Assembly: GCA_036897625.1 (NCBI GenBank)
Contig: JAYMTA010001221.1
Location: forward strand, 1-21,094
DNA: 21,094 nt
Source: Pelargonium cotyledonis
Lineage: Eukaryota; Streptophyta; Magnoliopsida; Geraniales; Geraniaceae
Reading direction: 5' to 3'
Part shown: piece by piece, positions 9,291 to 18,462 of the stretch
How the letters are laid out: each line of letters begins with the position of its first letter
How positions within the stretch are numbered: the stretch's first letter is position 1
Notes under the pieces: generated by a model
Seen by the model: the letters and a program-made list of their open reading frames with translations, nothing else
Database searches by the model: none
Told to the model about the DNA's origin: nothing
Program-made: the position numbers and the translations under genes

Positions 9291-10540
9291 TACATGCAAT
9301 GACTAAAACATCCTGAAAAATCAAGTCGAAGGCACTGGAATCCCTCCCTCCACTTGAAGAGCGCGAGCAATTGAATATGAAATTTAAGACGATTGAGTGA
9401 AAGTCGTTGCCGACTGCACCTCGCCACCACCAGGTCTGCCATATGATGATTTGGTAACAAATTTAAAGCTTGATCAGATGGCTACAATCGAACCATCATC
9501 TTCTAAACCAAATTCTTCTTCCCTGCAACCGCTATATATAGATATGCAATTTCCCTACGCACACACTAATCGAAAAAAACTCACCGCGAATTTATGCCGT
9601 CATACACAAACCTAACAACACCCTAATTGCTATAAAAGCAAGAGCTCGCTATCTAAATAAGAAAGACCGCAATTATTTATCTTATAAACCCAAGAGACCG
9701 CTGCCACTCTAAAGTCAGGCGCAACCGTACGAAAACCCTAACTAAAGAAGAAAACTGACACCACGTACCTCGTTAATGAAGATATAAAATTTAGCAAGTG
9801 CTAGTTAGTGAACTATTACAGTAGACAAATTCACTTGACAATCAATATATTTTTATTTCTTATACGTCATAAGTCAATCTCAAGAATGAAAATTTTTAGT
9901 ATGATTATCTTCACTTGAGATCATCATGATTTCAAATTTGAGGGGTCAGATACTTTGTCACAATCAAACTGTGTTCGTACGTAAGTGAATCACTTATAAT
10001 GGTTATCGTTGGGTATGCTAGGATCTTGGAGAATGATGTGAGTGATCAAAATAAAATTTGTTCTTCGTGATATTTTGACCCCTTGACTGAGTCATTTTAT
10101 GAAGAGGTTAACACATTATGGTAAGTGTATCGAGAGTGTCGAAGTAATAATAGTGCTCTTGTAGGAGCTCTACTGTCGAATCCTCATGGACTATTACGTG
10201 ATTGTATACAAATAGTGAATTGAATCCAAAAATCTTCAGAAAATTGAAATAAATGCAACAAAGAAATCAACAGTTTAACGTTCCATTTTACGAACAATTA
10301 AAATGCAAATTAGCCATAGATATTCACAAACAATGGATTGATTTCTATAAACTTAGTGATAACAGAAGATTGTTGAAACTAGTTCAATCATATTATTTGT
10401 TAATTCACTCCATGTGACATGTTCTAATAAGTTGTCACACGAATGACCGCGCACTTGCCTGAAAACCTTCCTGAAGCTCCTTGTGATGCTCAAAAGTCAT
10501 CAATTATATATTATTGGTACACTTTGCCCAACTCCTTCGT
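9291..10540. other. Upstream region of transporter copy 2
   Basis: 9290-9745 matches the upstream region of copy 1 (see 3401-4740). 9750-10540 is AT-rich with no credible gene. The small frame beginning near 9397 is an accidental translation of this duplicated non-coding block, since the corresponding sequence upstream of copy 1 does not keep it open. Confidence 0.5.
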
Positions 10541-10548
10541 GCATATAC

Positions 10549-10557
10549 TATATATAA
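10549..10557 (+). promoter_or_regulatory. TATA box of transporter copy 2
   Basis: TATATATAA lies about 80 bases before the start codon at 10636, leaving room for a leader of roughly 50 bases rich in C and T ('catctccatcttcatttc'). Spacing and sequence fit a plant core promoter. Confidence 0.55.
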
Positions 10558-10635
10558 TGTACCAACTTCACACAACCTTCCTAACCATTTTCATCTCCAT
10601 CTTCATTTCATTGCAAACTTTCTCGAGAAACAAAC

Positions 10636-13416
10636 ATGACAAATTGTCAACACAACGACGTGGAAAAGCCATTTCTGAGGCCTGATCATGATCGAATTCG
10701 CGAGGAGGGTGGATCCATAAGGATGGTTCTGTTGAGTACATTCGTTTCTGTTTGGGGCTCTTTCGAGTTCGGGTCATGTGTAAGCAAACAATCATCAAGA
10801 AACTTAAAGCTAAGCTTTGTTCATCTTATACACATAAATGGTTACTTTCCCTTTCGCGCAGGCGGGCTATTCAGCACCAACTCAATCTGCTATCAGGGAA
10901 GATCTCAATCTATCTCTAGCTCAGGTCAGTTTCGCTCCGGTTTTGATTCTATTTTTTTCTTCTCTCAACTCAGTTTTGTTAATGTGCTACTATACATGGA
11001 ACAGTACTCCATGTTTGGCTCAATACTAACAATTGGAGCAATGCTTGGTGCTGCAGCAAGTGGTCGAATTGCAGATTTGATAGGGCGAAAAGGGGTACAT
11101 ATGTTCCAAGATTTGATCATCTGAATTCCTGACAATTTTGATGTATTTCTTGTTGCTTTCTTGAAATCAGGCAATGAGAGTTTCAGCTGGTTTCTGCATT
11201 ACAGGATGGCTTGCTGTTTACTTTGCTACGGTACGTATTTTGCAGATTGACTTTCCATTTTTTGATGCTAAACTTGCTTGCATTGCTCTGATATTTTCAG
11301 GGAGCTTTGTCTCTTGACACTGGAAGGTTCTTCACAGGATACGGGATTGGGGTTTTCTCTTACGTGGTCACTGATCTCGATCTCTTTCAGTCTTTATTCG
11401 CATTTCTCTTTCATATATGAATTTTAGTGACAGTTTAGAAATGTTAAACGAATAGGTTCCAATATTTATAGCTGAAATTGCTCCAAAGAATCTTCGAGGA
11501 GGGCTCACGACACTGAATCAGGTGCCATTACTCGTAAAAGTGTAACACATTGTTAATTTTGTTATGTATATCTAAATATTTGACTCGATGTTTTTTGCTG
11601 TGAAGCTCATGATTGTTGTGGGAGCATCTGTTGCATTCTCAGTAGGAACTGTTATAAGATGGAGAACATTAGCTCTTACCGGTAAAAGATTTTCTGATTC
11701 ATTTGTGATCGCGCATATTTGTTAGTACACGAGCAACTTATTTCAGCCTTTGATCATTTCAAGGAGTTTTTCCCTGCATAGTCCTGCTCGTCGGGTTGTG
11801 CTTTGTCCCGGAATCTCCCAGATGGCTGGTAAGGATGAGATCATGCCATTTGAACCGTCAAATGTTTGTTTCTAAGAACATTTTTACTTGCAGGCCAAGG
11901 TAGGTTTGGAGAGGGAGTTTCTTGATGCATTGCGAACACTTCGGGGCAAAGATGCTGATGTTTCAGCTGAAGCAACTGAAATTCAAGTATTCATCAACAT
12001 TTGCACCAAATATATCAGTTAAATTTGGTTGCAAGATATAAGAAACTCATTACTATTTCGATTCTTTGACAGGATAGCATCGAATCTCTTCGATCTCTCC
12101 CAAAAGCTACGTTGATGGATTTGTTTCAAAGCACATACATTCGATCTATAACAGTAAATATATCTATAGATATCTATATCATTGTTGAGTTTTGCATATA
12201 CGTTTAAATTGATCTTCAAACTAAAAATGTACAGATTGGGGTCGGATTAATGATATTTCAGCAATTTGGAGGAATAGATGGGATTGGCTTCTACGCGAGT
12301 GAAACGTTTGTTTCAGCCGGTAAATGATCACAGCTTCTTTGTCTTCCATTTTAGATCCTTTTATTTACATTCTTTCATGTTAATGTATGTTTGCAGGATT
12401 TTCTTCGGGTAAAATTGGAACCATAGCTTATGCTTGCATTCAGGTTAGTACTTTCATCGACATTCTTCGAAAACAATGAATCTTATGTATCAATAGTCCT
12501 AAATGTAATCAAAATGTGTCAAACATATAGGTTCCTATAACCATTGTTGGTGCAATCTTGATGGATAGATCGGGAAGGAGACCGCTTATAATGGTAAGTT
12601 CTTCAACAATTTACACTTCCAAAAGCTTATTGATGGATGGTTAAGTGTTTAACTTAGGTCTCTGCGAGTGGCACGTTTGTTGGTTGCATCCTAGCAGGAA
12701 CTTCCTTCTTTCTTAAGGTAATTACTGGACAACATGTTAAACCCAGCTTCATATGTTTACAAAATGACTAATTGGGATGAACAGGACAACAATTTGTTGC
12801 TTGATTGGGTCCCAATGCTGGCTGTTTCCGGAGTACTGGTATGTATGCAACAACGATTTGATTCCCGATTCATACGTATATAGTCTTGTTTGTGGCATGA
12901 CACCTTTGGGCGCTATGAAAACAGATTTATGTATCAGCATTCTCAATCGGGTTGGGAGCTGTCCCGTGGGTGATCATGTCTGAGGTATATATGTTACTCG
13001 TCTTTGCATTTGGATTTGCTCGAAAACGACAATTGAATAAAGAGGTTTTGTCATTGCAGATCTTCCCCTTAAATGTAAAGGGAGTTGCTGGGAGCCTGGT
13101 GGTGTTGGTGAACTGGTTAGGTGCTTGGGTTGTTTCCTATACTTTCAACTTCCTCATGAGTTGGAGTTCTTCAGGTGAAAATACTACTTGTTTTTTATCA
13201 GCAAGAGTAACAACCGAGACTTGAACTTGTGATTTGGTAATTTTTCGTTGTGTTGAAACTTAGGGCTAACGTATATATGTGTGGTTGATGTTTTTTTCAG
13301 GCACATTCTTCATCTACTCTGCATTTTCTGTGATGACCATTGTGTTTGTGGCCAAGTTAGTCCCTGAAACTAAAGGGAAAACATTGGAGCAAATTCAGGC
13401 AAGCATCAACTCTTAG
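10636..13416 (+). CDS. Sugar transporter, ERD6-like group (MFS monosaccharide transporter), copy 2
   Basis: Eighteen exons with the same phases as copy 1 join to 467 codons: 10636-10779, 10862-10924, 11005-11094, 11171-11230, 11301-11366, 11456-11521, 11606-11681, 11764-11828, 11894-11986, 12073-12153, 12235-12319, 12397-12443, 12531-12593, 12658-12717, 12785-12838, 12925-12984, 13060-13174, 13301-13416. All introns are GT-AG and no stop interrupts the frame. Only exon 1 differs in length: it lacks 11 residues of the cytosolic N-terminus. It keeps the canonical [15 protein letters not shown] and PETKG motifs that copy 1 has altered. However, the sugar-site motif of the seventh helix reads QQFGGID where copy 1 has QQFGGIN (D283 here); the equivalent asparagine contacts sugar in GLUT1 and XylE. 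Probably an active hexose transporter paralogue; substrate unknown. Confidence 0.93.
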
Positions 13417-14707
13417 AGAGGTCCAAAACTCCATTGTTGTTTGGAAGGAAATTCAAATTTTGTATTTGTATGTATTGTGTTCTTTTGGGGTGTTGGACAA
13501 AGACAATCTATTAATATTGTCAAAGCTTTTAGTCTTACAAGGGTTGTTTGTTTGAACTTTGAAGGGGCTATGTTTGCTTGGAATTTCAATTTACTAGTCA
13601 AATCCACAATAGAAATGAAATGGCTATGGGGAAAATTGAGAAATCCTTTTCACTTCAATATGTTTCAATTCTAGAATGGTAGATTCAATTGTTTTTTTCA
13701 CAATTTTCTTATCAATTATTTATTTCTCATGTTCATCAAAGAAGTAAGGATGTGTTAACATCATAATTACATGAATATACATGTTGGTTGGATTGTTGAT
13801 TCGAGGTCAAATGAACACTGTAATACTTTTTAGAGGAAGGAGTGTCCACCTTTGTGTCCTAAAACACAAAGAACACAATGTTAAGTTATATCTGGCTGCA
13901 CACTTAGGAAACCACCATCGGGTATGAGAATCATTGTCTCTTCCACGTCGATCTTTGATGCTATTTAGAGATTATTGTATTAAAAAAGAAGTGAGAGTTG
14001 TAAAAAATAAACATTATAAGAACGAGATTAGTTTTACTTAAAATGTAGTGGAGTTTGATTGGTCAATGAAAATGTATAACTTGTTATGAACAGACTTGGA
14101 CTTGTCCACCAAGAGTATCCCATCAGAGTGTCCGATTAGGATTTGGGAGCCCAAGTCCCCCTAGGCCTAGTGGGGAGAGATGAATCTACTAGGAGCGTCC
14201 ACCTTTATTGTGTAATGCTCTAGGTCTTAATTAGGTGCTCTATGTGTCGGGACCATATAAACCAATTTGAGTGCTAAGGCGTGACCTTGGTGGCCCTTCA
14301 GGGAGCGGGGTGTGCGAGCTTTTTCCTCCTTGTACTCATGTTCGGTTATGGGAGAGGTGAAAAACTTTAACATATTTTTGGAGAGGCGGGAAGCCTTATT
14401 GCAAATGTACCATTAACTTGATAATTAGCTCCATATGCTCATTGCTTGGTTATTGAAAACGTTCGTCTCTACTCCACTTAAATTTTCATGATAACAATCT
14501 CCTGTTGCTATTTTTTCAAAATAGTGGCTAACACATCATAATTTGAGAAGGATGCAACATTATAGCTAATCATAGCATGCATAAATGCTCGACAAATGAT
14601 TAAGAATAACACTATACCTTTTCAATCTTAGCTTTAAAAAAAGGTTTAGCTACTCATAATTAATGTTTGCATAAAAACATGTAGAAATTATAGCAATCAC
14701 CGATAAA
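13417..14707. other. Intergenic, no gene seen
   Basis: Similarity to the 3' flank of copy 1 ends near 13610. The frames at 13441-13674 translate 3' flanking sequence with no family signal. 14090-14420 is less AT-rich, with 'accatataaacc' near 14257 and 'ctccttgtactcatg' near 14326, reminiscent of a long terminal repeat of an old retroelement, but no ends or target-site repeats could be placed, so this is not called. Confidence 0.4.
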
Positions 14708-14850
14708 TTACTGACTTAATACATATAGTCTCATAAATTTAACTTTAATAAAGTAGTCATTTAGCATAATTCATTAATTTTTGGATGAAAAATAAGTCTC
14801 TCTTAGTACAATGACTTTCAATTTTATTTTAAATTTTCATAATGTCTTTC

Positions 14851-14994
14851 TTCGTCAAATATTCAACGAACATTCCGGCAAACTCATGAATTTCCTGACG
14901 ATAATTTTGCAGACACCAACAAGCTCATGAGTTTTTTGGCGAAAATAGTAAAAATTCTGACGAGCTCATGAGTGAGTTTTCTGACGATAATTTA
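14851..14994. repeat. Short subterminal repeats, about 41-bp period
   Basis: 'ctcatgag' or 'ctcatgaa' recurs at 14883, 14924 and 14965 (spacing 41), interleaved with 'ctgacgataattt' (about 14895 and 14981) and the related 'ggcgaaaatag'. Short direct repeats just inside the inverted ends are typical of plant DNA transposons and support the element call. Confidence 0.6.
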
Positions 14995-15239
14995 AAGAAC
15001 TAAAATTTCAATGAAAATACAACAATCACGACATAAAAATCCAATTTAAATACAACGATTCTTGAGATCAAATTTAAGAACAACAAATTTGGGATCACAA
15101 AACATCACTGCATTTCATCATTTATGAAACAGATCTAGATTTACAACCAAATTTGCTCAAACTCCAACCAAATTTCATCACAAAATTACAACAAAACCAG
15201 ATACCAGATTGGATTGACAAAAAAAGAAAAAAAGAAGAA

Positions 15240-15710
15240 GTTGGGTTTATTGCTCACCGGCGCACCACGAAGAGATAGGCCGGATCTGGTGAGACGCCGG
15301 CGCTCCACCACCACGTCTAGCTTCGCCGGAGCAGATCGAGGAAGCTCACACCGGAGAGAAGGAGATCGAGTCACCACTTTGTTGGAGATGGAGCCGTGAG
15401 AGAGAGAGAGGGAGAGAGATCGAACCACCACGTCGATCCCGTCGCCGCCACTGGTGAGCCGAGCCTCGTCGGCTGTTCGGTGTCCATCGCCGAAGCTCGC
15501 GTTTGGCGTCGTAAGAATCGAGCGTCTCTCTCAGCTTGTCGCCGACTCCTCCTCCAATTACCAGCCGCCGCCTCCACCGCAACCACAGTCGAAGCCAAAT
15601 CTGTTGCTGCTCCTTCATAGCCTCCGTTGGAAAAGCCAGATCTGAGAGAAGCCGTCGATGCTATTGCCGTGAACGCCGCCGGTGGTGTTACCGTTGATAG
15701 AGAAGAGAGG
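15240..15710. other. GC-rich gene-like island inside the candidate transposon
   Basis: This stretch is far richer in G+C and CpG than its surroundings and looks like the 5' part of a plant gene (CGCCGG, CACCACC and GA-rich motifs). It is open for 60-90 codons in several frames on both strands, none with a recognisable domain, as expected by chance in GC-rich DNA. A GA run is at 15399-15418. It may be a captured gene fragment or simply the transposon's own internal sequence. Confidence 0.45.
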
Positions 15711-15911
15711 TGTGTGTGTGAGCTGTGGGAGTGAGGCTGTTAGTTTTTATTTCTTTTAAAAATAACTGAGGACTAGTTTAGCTAACAAACAACAATGGTT
15801 TTATTAACACAAATTAATGGCAAAATTAATCAATTCCGTTAAATGACTACTTCACTGAGTCTAGATGTCAAGAACATTAATGTATGAAAGTTATACGTAT
15901 TAAGCCACTAA

Positions 15912-16158
15912 TTCATTAAAGATTTCTGTAGTTTCTCCTAAAATATAAGATAATTAATAAAAAATGATCCTCGCATATATATATATATGATGATGTAGCG
16001 CATTTTTAGTCATTTTAAAAAAAATGTGAGTTGTGATTAGTATCCTACACGCACTATACATGTTTGTCGGTTCAGGAAGTAATCATGCCCAATAATAATA
16101 CGTGACAATGACATGGCTTTGTAAAAGAAAAATAAATAAAAAGTTTATGTTTGAGAGG
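15912..16158. other. Intergenic, with a short AT microsatellite
   Basis: AT-rich spacer with an (AT)7 run at 15975-15988. No gene is seen. It forms the distal upstream region of the gene starting at 16323. Confidence 0.5.
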
Positions 16159-16166
16159 ACACGTGG
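16159..16166 (+). promoter_or_regulatory. G-box / ABRE-type element upstream of the small membrane protein gene
   Basis: ACACGTGG, with the palindromic CACGTG core, lies about 160 bp before the start codon at 16323. In plants this is the binding site of bZIP (ABF/AREB, GBF) and bHLH factors, so abscisic-acid or light response is possible; one copy alone is weak evidence. Confidence 0.4.
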
Positions 16167-16322
16167 AAAGTAGTTGCGCAAAGATGAAAACAGAAAACCG
16201 ACAGCATGTAAAAAGCCGTGTGTTGGAATCGGAGTATTTGTATTTACTGGTCTGGATTGGCTCTTGCTCAAAGCCGAATAAAGTAACGCAGTGTCGAAAC
16301 AGAAACAGAAACAAGAACAGAA

Positions 16323-16657
16323 ATGGCTTCATCAATGGCCAAAATCACACTCCGATTCGTAATAGCGATCCTGGTGATGATGCTCCTCTTCTACCTCGGC
16401 CGTCCTCTCTACTGGAAAATCTCCGCCACCGTCCACGACATCCGCCACCACAAACAAACCGTCAAACAAGGTTCACTCCGATCCCGACCACTATCTCCGC
16501 CCATTTCTCTCTAATTCCAATTCCAATTCCTTATTCTCTCTCTTTTTTAGGTATTTCTGACATCGTCATGGAAGCTCAGAAGACGATGGGCTGGTACCAC
16601 GACGAGTCCGATCCCGGAATCCGCGCCGGCCGGAGGCTTCTTCGCAAGGTCTTCTGA
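16323..16657 (+). CDS. Small single-pass membrane protein of unknown function, 84 aa
   Basis: Two exons, 16323-16470 and 16551-16657, are joined by an 80-base GT-AG intron with a pyrimidine-rich acceptor (tctcttttttag), giving 84 codons. The start context aaATGGCTTC is a good plant consensus and is preceded by AACAGA-type repeats in the leader (16296-16322). Residues about 8-28 (ITLRFVIAILVMMLLFYLG) form one hydrophobic helix; the rest is polar and basic. The second exon encodes ISDIVMEAQKTMGWYHDESD followed by a basic tail GRRLLRKVF. I recall similar short uncharacterised plant proteins sharing GRPLYWKISAT and GWYHDESD, but cannot name a function. Retaining the intron would give a 63-residue product ending soon after the membrane segment. 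An endomembrane or organelle-membrane location is inference. Confidence 0.72.
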
Positions 16658-18462
16658 CATTTTTCTATTTCAATTTCTTAATCCAGGCGTTGAGTAGTGC
16701 TTAGATCTGCTTCATTTGTGTGGTAATAAGGATTGGTGATGGTGACAAATTTTGTTTGGTTTAGGTTAGAGAACAACAATTTGTAGAATAGACTTGTTTC
16801 ATCTGCTAGCTTACTCAAGCTGCATACTATCACACTCAGTTGTTCTCTCTCAGGCTCATTAGATTGAATTCAGGCTTATTCAATCTCCCAATAAAGAAGA
16901 AAGTCCAGTTTTTTGTATGTGTGTTTTTTTCTCTTAACTTGTAAACTAATTGAAGTATTAAAGTATTACAAGACACACAATGAGAGAGTTTTCAGTGAAG
17001 TTTAATTTAGGAATCGAATGGCTCGACTCGAAAAATAAAGTTCCAAGGTTCAGAGCAGTTATGTGCAATTGCTTAATTGTTTGTGTGTATCTCTGTACCA
17101 GAAGTTAGAGTTCAGTTAGTTCTTAGATTGAAATATTGCTCCCAAGCACCAACAATTGTTGCTGGATTTTGTTTCCTTTCGTCTCTCAATTATCTCCAGA
17201 TTTTGTGCTTCTTTGTTATCATTCTGTAAGCTGCAAATTGTCTGAGCCCCGCGTCCTTTAAGCTGTGAGAACAGGATAGCTCTATCATAGTAATGGTCGT
17301 AATTGGAGTTCCGTGTAGAAATTTACAAATGAATCGTTATAATGTAATCTATTGAATATTTTTAGATGCATTTTATTGGTAAATATTAAGCTCTAGAAAC
17401 TGTCATGTGCCGATGGCACCTTGCCGTTCACTGTTTTTTTTTGTCTTCTCTGTACCACCACTGGTCAATTGCTCCAATTACCGTATCTACAATAAATGCT
17501 TCTAGACTTCGTACAAATGAGGCAATATGTACAAACCTTATTGGCCCTCATGCACAGTAAAGAATGTTGTTAGATAGAATAGGATTTTCCTCAAGAGGAA
17601 AGCTACTGTGTGTGGCCTCTCCTGTCTTATGCAGTTCAAATTTCTATGAGGCGAGCCACGGCTGGGTATTGCTTCCGTGGACTTAACTATGTGTATGACG
17701 ACTAGAAAGGTGAAGGCGCTCTAATAGTGTTGCCAATGGACAGATTGTGAACTGCTGCATTTAGCTGATCAATTATCTATGACTTTAACGGCGTGTCGCT
17801 TCTATCTTGTTGTTTGTTTTTGCATTTTCCCGAATCCTCTATACATTTCATGCAGAAAAAAGTTCGGATAGCACTTAGCCGTTGTTTTAGTTGAATTCAT
17901 GCCTGCGAGCATTCTTCTCAGCCTGGAACAGTCTGATTTGTAGCTGGCAATTTTATTTATAGAGGGTTATAGTAACCATTATAATTCCAAGGTTAGCCCT
18001 ACCATTCATAGGGAGGAGAAGGGTTTCTAAGAAAAGGGAACTGTTAAATAAGATGGAACAGTCACAGAAATTAGGAAAAAACAATTATGTTCTCCTCCCT
18101 GTAATGAAGTTGCATGCTCCTTCAATTTGGTCTATTTGGCTCTCAACCATGCAAATACCTTAGTCAAAAAATTCTCAACTTCCTCGCCCTTCTTTGGTTC
18201 TATTTATCAGAGCCAATTTCTGTTCACAATTCGGTCCGTATCAATCCTAGGCTTAAAATAATGCATATAGTAGATTGATGAACTATAAAATGAAAGCATG
18301 TCTTCCTATATGCTAATGAGAAACATTAATCAATCCTAGGTTTAGGTAGACATGAACAAGTGTAAGTAAATATAAGTTATGTCTACAGGTTTGGTTTGCA
18401 TACTCTGAAATTTAAAGCCTACCTAGTAGATAGTGAAAGTGAACCAAATAAAGAGATTAGAG
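16658..18462. other. Intergenic region and 3' flanks, no gene seen
   Basis: About 1.8 kb between two convergent genes, with no reading frame of note on either strand. It must include the 3' untranslated ends of both neighbours. I checked for tRNA-like T-loops and snoRNA C/D boxes by eye and saw none that were convincing. The sequence is less AT-extreme than other spacers, so a long non-coding transcript or an untranslated exon cannot be excluded. Confidence 0.45.

Larger units (their letters stand above)
14708..15911. mobile_element. Candidate non-autonomous DNA transposon (MULE-like) with GC-rich gene-like core
   Basis: Two flanks are inverted copies. The 31 bases at 14751-14781 match the reverse complement of 15822-15852 at 27 of 31 positions (shared core aagtagtcattta). 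Farther out, 14713-14727 (gacttaatacatata) matches the reverse complement of 15892-15906 at 13 of 15. The inverted ends are thus roughly 75-90 bp with one indel. Between them lie short repeats (14851-14994) and a GC-rich island (15240-15710). No transposase is encoded. Long inverted ends with a captured gene-like interior fit a Pack-MULE, but outer termini and a 9-bp target duplication were not found, so the superfamily is inference. Confidence 0.5.

Noticed and set aside
14118-14140. Short match to the 5S-RNA-like part of Cassandra elements ('tcccatcagag')
   Set aside because: Only about ten bases match and the rest of the 5S-like sequence is absent; treated as chance.
14090-14420. Possible old solo long terminal repeat of a retroelement
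   Set aside because: The composition and a TATA-like stretch are suggestive, but no paired ends or flanking target duplication could be found by eye, so it is left as unclassified intergenic DNA.
15186-15645. Several overlapping 60-90-codon frames on both strands
   Set aside because: They result from high GC content and few stop codons inside the candidate transposon; none shows a family motif or a clear splice structure.
16151-16657. Open frame of 168 codons overlapping the small membrane protein gene
   Set aside because: It begins at a non-ATG codon in the promoter and reads through the first exon in the wrong frame; it only joins the true frame in exon 2 by crossing the intron.
17600-17800. 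Possible non-coding RNA or tRNA-like sequence
   Set aside because: No cloverleaf, T-loop or paired C and D boxes could be identified.
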